The translations under genes and the position numbers were made by a program. DNA of 29,111 bases from Dietzia timorensis (lineage in GTDB: Bacteria > Actinomycetota > Actinomycetes > Mycobacteriales > Mycobacteriaceae): NCBI RefSeq assembly GCF_020742175.1, contig NZ_DYXM01000058.1, forward strand, positions 1 to 29,111, given 5' to 3'. The notes beneath the pieces are model-generated. The model did not search any database. It was not told where the DNA came from and saw only the letters and a program-made list of their open reading frames with translations. This document shows, piece by piece, positions 15,272-23,355 of this stretch (position 1 is the first letter of the stretch; each line of letters opens with the position of its first letter).

Positions 15272-16444
15272 GTGTCTGGTAACCCGGATTTCGATCTCTT
15301 TCAACCCGCCGAGGAGCACGAGGCGCTCCGCGAGGCGATCCGCGCGCTGGCCGAAAAGGAAATCGCGCCGCACGCCGCGGACGTCGACGAGCAGGAGCGC
15401 TTCCCGCAGGAGGCGCTCGACGCTCTCAACGCCTCCGGCTTCAACGCCGTCCACGTTCCCGAGGAGTACGGGGGCCAGGGCGCCGACTCGGTCGCCACGT
15501 GCATCGTCATCGAGGAAGTTGCCCGCGTCTGCGGTTCCTCGTCGCTCATTCCCGCGGTGAACAAGCTCGGCACGATGGGCCTCATCCTCAACGGCGGCGA
15601 GGACCTGAAGAAGCAGGTTCTGCCCGAGATCGCCGAGGGCAAGATGGCCTCCTACGCGTTGTCCGAGCGCGAGGCGGGCTCCGACGCCGGCTCGATGCGC
15701 ACCCGCGCCCGCAAGGATGGTGACGACTGGATCCTCAACGGCAACAAGGCGTGGATCACCAACGGCGGCAAGTCCACCTGGTACACCGTCATGGCCGTCA
15801 CCGATCCCGATAAGGGCGCCAGCGGTATCTCCGCGTTCCTGGTCAACAAGGACGACGAGGGCTTCGGCGTGTCCAAGACCGAGAAGAAGCTCGGCATCAA
15901 GGGCTCGCCCACCGCGGAGCTGTACTTCGAGGACGTCCGCATCCCCGGCGACCGCATCCTCGGCGAGGAGGGCACCGGCTTCAAGACGGCCCTGCGCACC
16001 CTCGACCACACGCGTCCCACCATCGGTGCGCAGGCCCTCGGTATCGCCCAGGGCGCCCTCGACGCGGCGATCGAGTACACCAAGGACCGCAAGCAGTTCG
16101 GCCAGTCCATCTCGGACTTCCAGAACACCCAGTTCATGCTCGCCGACATGGCGATGAAGATCGAGGCTGCGCGCCTCATGGTCTACACCGCCGCAGCGAA
16201 CGCCGAGCGCGGCTACGCGCCCGGCAACCAGAAGCTCGGCTTCATGGCCGCCGCGTCGAAGACCTTCGCCTCCGATGTCGCCATGCAGGTCACCACCGAC
16301 GCGGTCCAGCTCTTCGGCGGCGCCGGCTACACCCGTGACTTCCCGGTCGAGCGGATGATGCGCGACGCGAAGATCACCCAGATCTACGAGGGCACCAACC
16401 AGATCTGCCGCATGGTCATGGCCCGCCAGGTCATCGGCAAGTAA
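15272..16444 (+). CDS. fadE25: Acyl-CoA dehydrogenase, FadE25-like
   Basis: An FAD enzyme that introduces the alpha-beta double bond into acyl-CoA thioesters and hands electrons to ETF. The 390-residue protein has the three-domain family layout: an N-terminal helical domain, the middle beta domain with YALSEREAGSDAGSM and WITNGGKSTWYTVMA, and a C-terminal helical domain. The last contains RKQFGQSISDFQNTQFMLADM and ends with ITQIYEGTNQICRMVMARQVIG, which carries the expected catalytic Glu. Chain-length preference is not readable. The GTG start has AGGAGG (15259-15264) 7 nt upstream. The 51-nt gap after purE contains TAGCAT (15229-15234), a possible -10 box. M. tuberculosis has fadE25 at the same place after purE. 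Confidence 0.93.
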   Translation: MSGNPDFDLFQPAEEHEALREAIRALAEKEIAPHAADVDEQERFPQEALDALNASGFNAVHVPEEYGGQGADSVATCIVIEEVARVCGSSSLIPAVNKLGTMGLILNGGEDLKKQVLPEIAEGKMASYALSEREAGSDAGSMRTRARKDGDDWILNGNKAWITNGGKSTWYTVMAVTDPDKGASGISAFLVNKDDEGFGVSKTEKKLGIKGSPTAELYFEDVRIPGDRILGEEGTGFKTALRTLDHTRPTIGAQALGIAQGALDAAIEYTKDRKQFGQSISDFQNTQFMLADMAMKIEAARLMVYTAAANAERGYAPGNQKLGFMAAASKTFASDVAMQVTTDAVQLFGGAGYTRDFPVERMMRDAKITQIYEGTNQICRMVMARQVIGK

Positions 16445-16467
16445 GACCCGCCCGCAACTGTCGGCGA

Positions 16468-17184
16468 CTAACCGTCGACTTTCTCCGCCGCCCGGATGTC
16501 GTCCAGCCACGACGTCCGGGCGGCGTCGTCTGTGGGCCCGGCCGTGGCGAGTACCAGCGAGCCGCCCGCGGCGAACGTGCCCACCAAGGTCTCGACCAGC
16601 TCGGCGGTTCCCGGGTCCACGCTCAACACCCGACCAGGTCGCTGGATGACGGCGGAGCTATCGATCCACCCCAGCGGGCGCTGAGCCCCGGCCCCGGGGG
16701 ACGGGGCGAAAGAGTCGGGGAAGACCCGCGCCTCGGACACGAGCGAGGAGACTCCCGGCGGGAGGTCGAGTGGGGCCATCGCGAACGCGTCGAGCCCGGC
16801 GACGTAGAGCTCGTCGGCGTCGTCGTGGGCGTCCAGTCTGTCGATCGTGCAAATTGTGGCGACCGGGTCGGAACCGGCATCTCCGCCGTCATGGGTGGAG
16901 TGTTCTGCGGCGGAGCCGGCGAGGCGCGCGCCGCACCCGGCCCACCAGATGCCCAGTGGGATCGCGGCGGACAGCCAATGCGGCGACAAGTCGATGGCGA
17001 CCTCGTCACCGGGGAGCGCGCCGAGGCCGTCACGGAGGAATCCGGCGATCTTGGCGGCCCAGTTCAGCGACGTCACGACCGATAATTCGATGCGCGAATC
17101 CTCCGCCGCGTCGTAGTGGGTGATGAGCGGCGCGGCCGGGTCCGCGGCCATGCGTGCGGCGAGGAGATCGTCGGTAAGCGTCAT
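16468..17184 (-). CDS. TIGR03089 family protein
   Basis: A 238-residue actinobacterial protein that resembles the N-terminal part of AMP-binding (acyl-CoA synthetase-like) enzymes but is too short to contain the adenylate-forming core. Recognisable segments are DPAAPLITHYDAAEDSRIELS, LNWAAKIAGFLRDGLGALPGDEVAIDLSPHW and LGIWWAGCGA. The function is unknown. The equivalent gene lies beside the LCP gene in mycobacteria (I recall Rv3268). The ATG at 17184 has TACCAT 7 nt upstream and no ribosome binding site. The 3' end contains a large inverted repeat (16486-16525) that probably serves the convergent acyl-CoA dehydrogenase gene. Confidence 0.85.
   Translation of the reverse strand: MTLTDDLLAARMAADPAAPLITHYDAAEDSRIELSVVTSLNWAAKIAGFLRDGLGALPGDEVAIDLSPHWLSAAIPLGIWWAGCGARLAGSAAEHSTHDGGDAGSDPVATICTIDRLDAHDDADELYVAGLDAFAMAPLDLPPGVSSLVSEARVFPDSFAPSPGAGAQRPLGWIDSSAVIQRPGRVLSVDPGTAELVETLVGTFAAGGSLVLATAGPTDDAARTSWLDDIRAAEKVDG
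16486..16525. terminator. Long hairpin at the acyl-CoA dehydrogenase / TIGR03089 junction
   Basis: The arms 16486-16502 and 16509-16525 pair over 17 positions, with a single T-G pair at 16497/16514 and a 6-nt loop (CCAGCC). The outer arm is CGCCGCCCGGA. It lies 41 nt after the plus-strand acyl-CoA dehydrogenase stop and inside the last codons of the minus-strand TIGR03089 gene. There is no T tract. Termination of the plus-strand message is inferred. Confidence 0.6.
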
Positions 17185-17191
17185 GGTCGCG

Positions 17192-17197
17192 ATGGTA
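17192..17197 (-). promoter_or_regulatory. -10 element, leaderless TIGR03089 gene
   Basis: TACCAT on the minus strand is followed by CGCGACC (7 nt) and the ATG at 17184. Confidence 0.5.
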
Positions 17198-17259
17198 ACG
17201 GACGCGATGCACCCGCCGGGCGGAGCCGGCAGCCCTACGGCGCTACCGGGCGCAGCGAG

Positions 17260-18837
17260 CTAGTTGACGCAGGGGACGTTCTGGGTCGCGTCGAACTTCG
17301 GCCGCTCGGCGATCTCCGGCGGGAGCTCGCTGCCGGAGGCCTGGACCCAGTCCTGGTTGTTCTCGCTCTCTGCGGCCCCACCTTCGGCGCCGGCCTGCTC
17401 GCCGCCGTCGCCCATCGAGGCGCGTGGGCCGGTGTAATCATCGGCGATGACCACGCGCACGGTCCCCGGCGGCAGGCTGAAGTCCGACTGGATCGGCAGC
17501 CCGCCGAGCGCCTTGGAGACCTGCTCGGCCTCGGCCGAGGTTGCCGACTCGGCGAAAACCTGGCTGGTGGTGGCCGACTCGGGCTCGCTGAGAAGCTCGC
17601 CCGGCGCGTAGCCCTCGCCGGTCAGCGCCTGCTGCACGTCGTCGGCGAGGCCGTCCATCCACGTCGCATTGACGACGTCGACGGTGACCTGGCCGGGGTC
17701 GACTTCGAGCCCGGCGGCCTTTGCCTCCTCGGACGCCGCTGCCGCGGCGTCGACCCCGCCGAACCCGGCCACGAAGCGATGGACCTCATCCGTGTCCACC
17801 GTGACCACGGACTCGCCGTATGCGCCGGTGGCGTCGATGGCGGTTACCGGTATCGTCTCGAAGCTCACGTCGTCGCCGGAGATGTTCTGCAGCTGCACGG
17901 CGAAGTCGATGACGTCCCAGTTCTGGTCGATGACGAGCGAGCGGGACACGGCGCTGTTGAGCGCCTGCAGCTTGCCCGGGTCGGTGAGCGTGCCCGTGGA
18001 CAGGATGCGGCTCGCGAGCTGGGACATGTACACCTGCTGGCGGACGATGCGGTCGAGGTCACCCGCCGGCAGATCGTGGCGCTGGCGCACGAAGCTCAGC
18101 GCGTCCGAACCGGAAATGGTCTGCGGCCCGGCCGGGAATTTCGCGCCCGAAAGGGGCTCGTCGACTGGCTCGTTGAGGCACACCTCCACGCCGCCGACGG
18201 CGTCGGTGAGGAGGACGAAGCCGAGCAGGCCGATCTCTGCGTAGTGGTCGACCTGCACTCCGGTGAGTCCCTCGACCGAATCGACCAGTGTCTGGCGCCC
18301 GGCGGAGATCGCCTCGTGGCGCAGATCGTCGTCGGCCTTCGAGTCGTCGATGATCTCCTCACCGGCGTCGTTGACGGTCATCTCCTCGGGGTCGTCACCA
18401 ATGCCGCCGTCGACGAGGACCTGATTTTTCGACTGCCCGTAGACGCCGTTGATCTTCGTCGGACCGAGATCGGGATTGTTGATGTACGTATCGCGCGGGA
18501 TCGAGAGCACGGTTGCCGAGGATCCGTCGTTGGGGATGCGCACGAGCAGGATCGTGTCCGTGTTGTCCGTCGCCTCGTCGCCCGTGCGCAGCAGCTGCAG
18601 ATCCTCTTCGGACAGGGGGTTGCCCTGCGCATCGGTGCGGGTATCGGAGCCCACGAGGAGAATGTCGACCGCGCCGTCCTCGCCGTCCCCGTGGAAGCTG
18701 AGCGAGCTGTCCTCGGCGATCGACGATTCGAGGCTGCGCACCATCGACCAGCCGACTCCGGTGACCGTCAGGGAAACCACTGCCGCGACTGCGGCGGCCC
18801 CGCGGCCGATCGTTTTGGCGGATCGTGACAGTGCCAT
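17260..18837 (-). CDS. lcp1: LytR-CpsA-Psr (LCP) family glycopolymer ligase
   Basis: A membrane-anchored ligase that, in mycolata, attaches arabinogalactan to peptidoglycan by phosphotransfer from a lipid carrier. In the 525-residue protein a single N-terminal membrane segment (about 12-33) precedes an extracytoplasmic LCP domain. That domain contains DILLVGSDTR, TDTILLVRIP, SIPRDTYI, KINGVYGQ and LSFVRQRHDLPAGDLDRIVRQQ, with the phosphate-binding Arg residues. A C-terminal LytR_C domain (VTVDVVNATWMDGLADDVQQAL) follows, then an acidic Gly/Ala/Glu tail ending in a lone Cys. The symbol follows synteny with M. tuberculosis Rv3267. The ATG at 18837 has GAAGGAA 11 nt upstream. It is divergent from wbbL; rmlD, which I recall between them in M. 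tuberculosis, is missing. Confidence 0.92.
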   Translation of the reverse strand: MALSRSAKTIGRGAAAVAAVVSLTVTGVGWSMVRSLESSIAEDSSLSFHGDGEDGAVDILLVGSDTRTDAQGNPLSEEDLQLLRTGDEATDNTDTILLVRIPNDGSSATVLSIPRDTYINNPDLGPTKINGVYGQSKNQVLVDGGIGDDPEEMTVNDAGEEIIDDSKADDDLRHEAISAGRQTLVDSVEGLTGVQVDHYAEIGLLGFVLLTDAVGGVEVCLNEPVDEPLSGAKFPAGPQTISGSDALSFVRQRHDLPAGDLDRIVRQQVYMSQLASRILSTGTLTDPGKLQALNSAVSRSLVIDQNWDVIDFAVQLQNISGDDVSFETIPVTAIDATGAYGESVVTVDTDEVHRFVAGFGGVDAAAAASEEAKAAGLEVDPGQVTVDVVNATWMDGLADDVQQALTGEGYAPGELLSEPESATTSQVFAESATSAEAEQVSKALGGLPIQSDFSLPPGTVRVVIADDYTGPRASMGDGGEQAGAEGGAAESENNQDWVQASGSELPPEIAERPKFDATQNVPCVN

Positions 18838-18914
18838 AGACGAATCTGTTCCTTCTTGCTTGAGCGTGGCCGACCTAGCCGTGTGAATGCCCGGCGATCA
18901 ACGTGAAATACCAA

Positions 18915-18927
18915 GGATAAGGTATCC
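18915..18927. promoter_or_regulatory. Inverted repeat between the LCP gene and wbbL
   Basis: GGATA-AGG-TATCC is a perfect 5-bp inverted repeat with a 3-nt centre, just upstream of the wbbL -10 hexamer. An operator role is possible; the repeat is short enough to occur by chance. Confidence 0.25.
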
Positions 18928-18933
18928 GCCCTT

Positions 18934-18939
18934 TATGGT
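18934..18939 (+). promoter_or_regulatory. -10 element, leaderless wbbL
   Basis: TATGGT ends 7 nt before the GTG at 18947. The alternative in-frame ATG (18935) falls inside this hexamer, which argues for the GTG as the real start. Confidence 0.5.
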
Positions 18940-18946
18940 GGCAAGC

Positions 18947-19831
18947 GTGACGCCACGCCTTGCAGTGATAACCGTGACTTTTTCTCCAGGAAAGCACCTG
19001 GAGGCGCTGATCGACTCGATCGGAAAAGCGACCTCGCTCGACACGATCGTCGTCTGTGCCGACAACGGCTCGACCGACGGTTCGCCGCAGCGTGCGGCCG
19101 AGTCGCACGAGCACGTCGAGTTCTTCCCGACAGGCGGAAACCTCGGCTACGGCACCGCGATCAACCGGGCGTACGAGTGGTTGTCCGCTTCGGGTTTCGC
19201 CGGCCGGATCGATGCCGAGTGGATCCTCGTCGTCAACCCGGATGTCGAATTCGGGCCCGGCTCGATCGACACGCTTGTCGACGCCGGACGCCGCTGCCCC
19301 CGGGGAGGGGCGTTCGGTCCGCGGATCGTCGAGGGTGATGGCAGCACGTATCCGTCGGCACGGGCGGTGCCGCGCCTTCGGAGCGGCATCGGACACGCGA
19401 TCTTCGGGACCGTGTGGCCCGCCAATCCGTGGTCGAGGGATTACCGCCAGGGCGAGGAGATGGACCACGAGCGCCTCGCCGGCTGGCTGTCGGGTTCGTG
19501 CCTGCTCATCCGGCGGGAGGCGTTCGAAGCAGTCGGCGGTTTCGACGAGCGCTACTTCATGTATTTCGAGGACACCGATCTCGGAGACCGGCTGCACCGC
19601 GCCGGCTGGGATAATGTCTACGTGCCTGACGCCGTGATCCACCATGATCAGGGCCACGCCGCCAAGGCGGTGCCGGAGAAGATGCTGCCGGCGCATCACG
19701 AGAGCGCCTACCGCTTCCAAGCGGACCGTCTCCCCGGGCCGCTTCTCGCGCCGCTGCGGTGGGCGCTGTGGCTGGGGCTCCGCCTGCGTCAGCGGGTCGC
19801 TCTGCGCGCGGCGCAGCGCGTGACGAGATAG
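18947..19831 (+). CDS. wbbL: Rhamnosyltransferase WbbL (GT2)
   Basis: It adds L-rhamnose from dTDP-rhamnose to decaprenyl-diphosphate-GlcNAc, making the linker that joins arabinogalactan to peptidoglycan; it acts on the cytoplasmic face of the membrane. The 294-residue GT2 protein shows VITVTFSPGKHLEAL at the start, DNGSTDGS near residue 40, GGNLGYGTAINRAYEWL, the metal-binding region VVNPDVEFGPGS, and GWLSGSCLLIRREAFEAVGGFDERYF followed by EDTDLGDRLHRAGW. These agree closely with mycobacterial WbbL1. Homology begins at the GTG at 18947; the frame is open upstream, with an ATG at 18935. The sugar-nucleotide gene follows within 26 nt, suggesting one operon. Confidence 0.92.
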   Translation: MTPRLAVITVTFSPGKHLEALIDSIGKATSLDTIVVCADNGSTDGSPQRAAESHEHVEFFPTGGNLGYGTAINRAYEWLSASGFAGRIDAEWILVVNPDVEFGPGSIDTLVDAGRRCPRGGAFGPRIVEGDGSTYPSARAVPRLRSGIGHAIFGTVWPANPWSRDYRQGEEMDHERLAGWLSGSCLLIRREAFEAVGGFDERYFMYFEDTDLGDRLHRAGWDNVYVPDAVIHHDQGHAAKAVPEKMLPAHHESAYRFQADRLPGPLLAPLRWALWLGLRLRQRVALRAAQRVTR

Positions 19832-19857
19832 ATCTAGGGAATTTCGAAGGGACGAAC

Positions 19858-20928
19858 ATGAGCACCACCGAGGCCGTCGTTCTCGTCGGAGGAAAGGGCA
19901 CGCGCCTGCGGCCGCTGACGATCTCAGCGCCCAAGCCGATGCTGCCGACCGCGGGACTACCATTTCTCACGCACCTGCTCGCGCGCATCAAGGCGGCGGG
20001 TATCGACCGCGTGGTGCTCGGAACCTCGTTCAAGGCGGAGGTATTCGAGGAGCATTTCGGTGACGGGTCGGAGCTCGGCCTTGAGATCGCCTACGTCGTC
20101 GAGGACGAGCCGCTGGGCACCGGCGGCGGTATTCGCAACGTCGCCGACGCGCTCACTGCGGACACGATCATGGTGTTCAACGGGGACGTGCTCGGGGGTA
20201 CCGATCTGCGCCAGGTGCTCGACACCCACGAGAAGAACTCCGCCGACGTCACCATGCACCTGGTTCGCGTCGCCGACCCGCGCGCCTTCGGCTGCGTGAT
20301 GACCGACGAGAACGGTCGCGTCGAGCAGTTCCTCGAGAAGACCCAGGACCCGCCGACCGACCAGATCAACGCGGGCACCTACGTCTTCCAGCGCGAGGTG
20401 ATCGACGAGATCCCAGCAGGCGTGCCGGTGTCGGTCGAGCGTGAGGTGTTCCCCAAGCTCATCGCCGACGGCCGTCGCGTGTTCGCTCACGTCGATTCCG
20501 CCTACTGGCGCGACATGGGCACCCCGGAGGACTTCGTGCGCGGTTCGGCCGACCTCGTGCGCGGAATCGCGCCGTCGCCTGCGCTGCCCGATGCGAAGGG
20601 CGAATCGCTGGTCCACGAGGGCGCAGGCATCGCCGCCGGCGCGGTCCTCATCGGCGGGACCGTCGTGGGACGCGGCGCCGAGATCGGCGCCGGCGCGCGG
20701 CTCGACGGCGCGGTCGTGTTCGAGGGCGCCAAAATCGAGGCCGGCGCCGTCGTCGAGAGGTCGATCGTGGGCTTCGGCGCCCGTATCGGCCCGCGGGCGC
20801 TCGTCCGCGACGGCGTCATCGGCGACGGTGCCGATATCGGCGCGCGCTGCGAGCTGTTGCGCGGCGCCCGCGTGTGGCCTGGGGTCGAGATCCCCGACGG
20901 CGGGATCCGCTACTCCACGGACATGTAG
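19858..20928 (+). CDS. manC: Mannose-1-phosphate guanylyltransferase
   Basis: It forms GDP-mannose from mannose 1-phosphate and GTP, the donor for mannolipids, lipomannan and protein mannosylation. The 356-residue protein has an N-terminal nucleotidyltransferase domain with VVLVGGKGTRLRPLT and PKPMLP (the pyrophosphorylase signature), then FNGDVLGG, AGTYVFQREV and YWRDMGTPEDF. The C-terminal third is a left-handed beta helix of hexapeptide repeats (from about residue 255). Family members can be mis-named RmlA; the M. tuberculosis equivalent is annotated manB or rmlA2. The specificity here is inferred from synteny and from manA and manB being in the same window. GAAGGGA lies about 6 nt before the ATG. 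The stop overlaps the fbiB 3' end by 19 nt. Confidence 0.9.
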   Translation: MSTTEAVVLVGGKGTRLRPLTISAPKPMLPTAGLPFLTHLLARIKAAGIDRVVLGTSFKAEVFEEHFGDGSELGLEIAYVVEDEPLGTGGGIRNVADALTADTIMVFNGDVLGGTDLRQVLDTHEKNSADVTMHLVRVADPRAFGCVMTDENGRVEQFLEKTQDPPTDQINAGTYVFQREVIDEIPAGVPVSVEREVFPKLIADGRRVFAHVDSAYWRDMGTPEDFVRGSADLVRGIAPSPALPDAKGESLVHEGAGIAAGAVLIGGTVVGRGAEIGAGARLDGAVVFEGAKIEAGAVVERSIVGFGARIGPRALVRDGVIGDGADIGARCELLRGARVWPGVEIPDGGIRYSTDM

Positions 20929-22277
20929 TACTCGCCCGCTCCGGCGGGCGGGCGCTCCGGCACGGGTTCGGCGGGGTAGCCCACGGCGACCGCGCCCAGT
21001 GGCCGCCAACTCGCCGGCAGGTCGAGTTCGGCGCGGCAGACCTCTGCGGCGAAGATCGTCGAACCGACCCAGCAGGATCCGAGCCCGCGCGCGGCGAGTG
21101 CGATGAGCAGGGACTGCACGGCGGCGCCGCCCGCGACGGTGAACATCGTCACCTCGCACGCCGCGCGCCGCGCATCCGGGTACTGATGCGGACCGGCGTC
21201 GTCACAGATGAACGCCAGGACGAGCTCGGGGGAGCGCCGCAGGATGTCCCCGCGGGCCATCCGCCCGGCGCGCTGGTCCGCGGAGAACCCGTCGGCGCGC
21301 AGGTCCTCCTCCCATGCCGCGGCCATTGCGTCGAGCAGCGCGGTACGCCGCGCGCCCGCAACCCTGACGAAGCGGACGGGGTGGGAATGGTGCGGCGCGG
21401 GCGCGGTGAGCGCGTCGGCGACGCACTGCTCGAGCAGCTCCGCCGGCACGGGATCGGCGGCGAACTCGCGCACCGAGCGCCGGGCGGGCACGGCCTCGGC
21501 GCGGCCGGCCGCGAGCGCCTCGTTGGTGCCGAGGCGGAACAGGTCGTACCCGGCTTCGCGGATCAGTTCCCCGGCCCCCGATGACGTCGCGGTTCCCGTC
21601 ACCAAGTGTGCGCAGCCGCGGACCACGGCGACCGGGCGCGCGCCGGTCTTTCCCTTCGCCAGGTCCGCTGCCGCGGCGAGTTCGTCGCCCACGGCGATCT
21701 CGGTGACGAACAGTTCGTTCCCGGCGGCATCGACCATCCCGGCGTACCCGGCGAGGACGGTGACCCCGGCGGCGCCGATCGCAGCATCGGTCTGGCCGGT
21801 GCGCCACGCGCGCCCCATGGTGTCGGTGACGAGCACGCCGACCCTGCGCCCGGTGATCTCGGCGAGCGAGGCGGCGAGCGCGCGGGCCGAGCCGTCGGGG
21901 TCCACAGGCAGCAGTGCGATCTCGTCGGCGGCGACGTTTGAGCCGTCCACTCCCGAGGCCGCCTGCACGATCCCGAGCGGGTTCTCGGTGATAAGTGTCC
22001 GTTTAATTTGCGCGACGACGCGCACCGTCTCCTGATCGATCAATCGCCGGCGCAACGCATCTCGGGCCTCCGGGTCTGAGGGGGCGGGAACGAGCCGGCC
22101 CTCGACCTTCGAGAGCACCTTCGAGGTGAGCACGACGATGTCGCCGTCGGCGAGACCCTGCGGCGCGGCTTGCAGGACGCGCGCGAGCGCGCCCGCGAGG
22201 TCGTCGCCCGGCCGGAAATCGGGCAACCCGTCGGGGGCCCAGATCTCGATCGGACCGGTGGCGGCGTGCTCGCTCAC
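20910..22277 (-). CDS. fbiB: Bifunctional F420-0:gamma-glutamyl ligase / FMN-dependent dehydro-F420 reductase
   Basis: It completes coenzyme F420. The N-terminal CofE domain (about 1-245) adds glutamates using GTP. The C-terminal nitroreductase-fold domain (about 250-455) is reported in mycobacteria to reduce dehydro-F420-0 with FMNH2. CofE features are DIVVLTSKVLSKVEGRLV, DTMGRAWRTGQTDAAIG and VAVVRGCAHL. The nitroreductase half starts at PARRSVREFAADPVP, with GLGSCWVGSTIF and the flavin-contacting VAVGYPAEP. Length (455) matches mycobacterial FbiB. The GTG start overlaps the fbiA stop in GTGA. The frame stays open upstream through fbiA, but that part is antisense noise. Its 3' end overlaps the convergent manC gene by 19 nt. 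Confidence 0.94.
   Translation of the reverse strand: MSEHAATGPIEIWAPDGLPDFRPGDDLAGALARVLQAAPQGLADGDIVVLTSKVLSKVEGRLVPAPSDPEARDALRRRLIDQETVRVVAQIKRTLITENPLGIVQAASGVDGSNVAADEIALLPVDPDGSARALAASLAEITGRRVGVLVTDTMGRAWRTGQTDAAIGAAGVTVLAGYAGMVDAAGNELFVTEIAVGDELAAAADLAKGKTGARPVAVVRGCAHLVTGTATSSGAGELIREAGYDLFRLGTNEALAAGRAEAVPARRSVREFAADPVPAELLEQCVADALTAPAPHHSHPVRFVRVAGARRTALLDAMAAAWEEDLRADGFSADQRAGRMARGDILRRSPELVLAFICDDAGPHQYPDARRAACEVTMFTVAGGAAVQSLLIALAARGLGSCWVGSTIFAAEVCRAELDLPASWRPLGAVAVGYPAEPVPERPPAGAGEYYMSVE
20933..20950 (+). terminator. manC terminator-like hairpin inside the fbiB 3' end
   Basis: CGCCCGC (20933-20939) and GCGGGCG (20944-20950) form a perfect 7-bp GC stem with a TCCG loop, 4 nt after the manC stop. 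The DNA also encodes the last residues of FbiB on the other strand. No T tract follows. Confidence 0.5.
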
Positions 22278-23254
22278 GGCGCGCAGCCCACGGACTCGAG
22301 AGCTGTGGCGACCATGGCGGAGGTCAGCTCCGGCGTCGTCATGAGCAGTGGCGCTTCCCGCACGTCGACCCCGTCGACCTCGGCGTGATCGCCGGGCGCC
22401 ACGAGCCACGCATCGAGCAGGCCGGCGCCAGAGCGTGCCCCGTACCAGCGCGCCACGGCAGCCGCGGAGGTGTCGATTCCGGAGACCTCGAGGCAGCGGT
22501 CGGCCATCCCGCGCAGGGGAGCGCCGCCGATGATTGGGCTGATCCCGACGATCGGTGCCTTCGCCTGGCGCAGCGCGGCGCGCACCCCGGGGATGGCGAG
22601 GATCGCGCCGATCGACACGATCGGGTTCGAAGGGGCGAGGATGATCGCGTCCGCGCCGGCGATCGCGTCGAGCGCCTGCTGGCTGGGTTTCGCCTGTTCC
22701 GCACCGATATGGGTGAAGGACTCGGTGGGGATCTCCGCGCGGTGGCGCACCCACCATTCCTGGAAGTGAATGGCGCGCTTGGGCGCATCGGCGTGCACCG
22801 GGTCGGAGACCACCACGTGGGTCTCGCTGCGGTCGTCGGAAACGGGCAGAAGCGTGACGCCGGGCTTCCACCGCGTGCACAGTGCCGCGGTGACATCGGT
22901 GAGCGAGTACCCGGCGTCGAGCATCTGCGTGCGCACCAGGTGGGTCGCGATATCGCGGTCCCCGAGGCCGAACCAGTCCGGTTGGACGCCGTAGGCGGCG
23001 AGCTCTTCCTTCGCGTTCCAGGTCTCGTCCTTGTGGCCCCAGCCGCGTTCGGTGTCGATACCGCCGCCGAGGGTGTACATGCAGGTGTCGAGATCGGGAC
23101 AGATGCGCAGACCGTGCATCCAGGCGTCGTCGCCGATGTTGACGACCGCATCGATGGAATGGGGACTTCCGGGGGTGTCGGTACCGAGCAGCTCGCGCGC
23201 GCCCATGAGGAACTTCGCGCCGCCGACTCCGCCGACCAATACACACAGCTTCAC
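22274..23254 (-). CDS. fbiA: Phosphoenolpyruvate/2-phospho-L-lactate transferase of F420 synthesis (CofD family)
   Basis: It joins the activated three-carbon unit to the deazaflavin Fo, giving dehydro-F420-0 (mycobacterial type) or F420-0. The 326-residue protein starts VKLCVLVGGVGGAKFLMGARELLG, the CofD signature, and carries VVNIGDDAWMHGLRICPDLDTCMYTLGG, GLGDRDIATHLVRTQ and ILAPSNPIVSIGAILAIPGVR. The GTG at 23254 has TAGGCT ending 7 nt upstream and no ribosome binding site. Its stop overlaps fbiB as GTGA, so the two are one translation-coupled operon. fbiC and fbiD are not in this window. It is divergent from whiB2, as in mycobacteria. Confidence 0.95.
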   Translation of the reverse strand: MKLCVLVGGVGGAKFLMGARELLGTDTPGSPHSIDAVVNIGDDAWMHGLRICPDLDTCMYTLGGGIDTERGWGHKDETWNAKEELAAYGVQPDWFGLGDRDIATHLVRTQMLDAGYSLTDVTAALCTRWKPGVTLLPVSDDRSETHVVVSDPVHADAPKRAIHFQEWWVRHRAEIPTESFTHIGAEQAKPSQQALDAIAGADAIILAPSNPIVSIGAILAIPGVRAALRQAKAPIVGISPIIGGAPLRGMADRCLEVSGIDTSAAAVARWYGARSGAGLLDAWLVAPGDHAEVDGVDVREAPLLMTTPELTSAMVATALESVGCAP

Positions 23255-23261
23255 GCAGACC

Positions 23262-23267
23262 AGCCTA
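23262..23267 (-). promoter_or_regulatory. -10 element, leaderless fbiA-fbiB operon
   Basis: TAGGCT on the minus strand, then GGTCTGC (7 nt), then the fbiA GTG. Confidence 0.55.
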
Positions 23268-23326
23268 ACCGTGGCCGCCGCGCCGCCGCGCGCGCCTTAG
23301 GAAAACCTGTGTCATTGACCGTTCAC

Positions 23327-23355
23327 TTGACGCGCCTAGCCGACAAGTGTGTAAT
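23327..23355 (+). promoter_or_regulatory. whiB2 promoter
   Basis: TTGACG (23327-23332) and TGTAAT (23350-23355) are separated by 17 nt, the best -35/-10 pair I found in the window. The predicted start near 23362 gives a leader of about 90 nt before whiB2. Confidence 0.55.

Noticed and set aside
17116..18828. Long plus-strand frame antisense to the LCP gene (and similar frames at 13517-15181, 15257-16510 and 19957-21159)
   Set aside because: All lie opposite well-conserved genes and have the composition of GC-rich antisense frames; none shows a motif or a ribosome binding site.
20910..23246. A 778-residue frame reading through fbiA and fbiB, as if one fused protein
   Set aside because: The upstream part is the wrong frame of fbiA and is an Arg-rich, low-information sequence. 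FbiA has its own clear frame, and the GTGA junction marks the true fbiB start.
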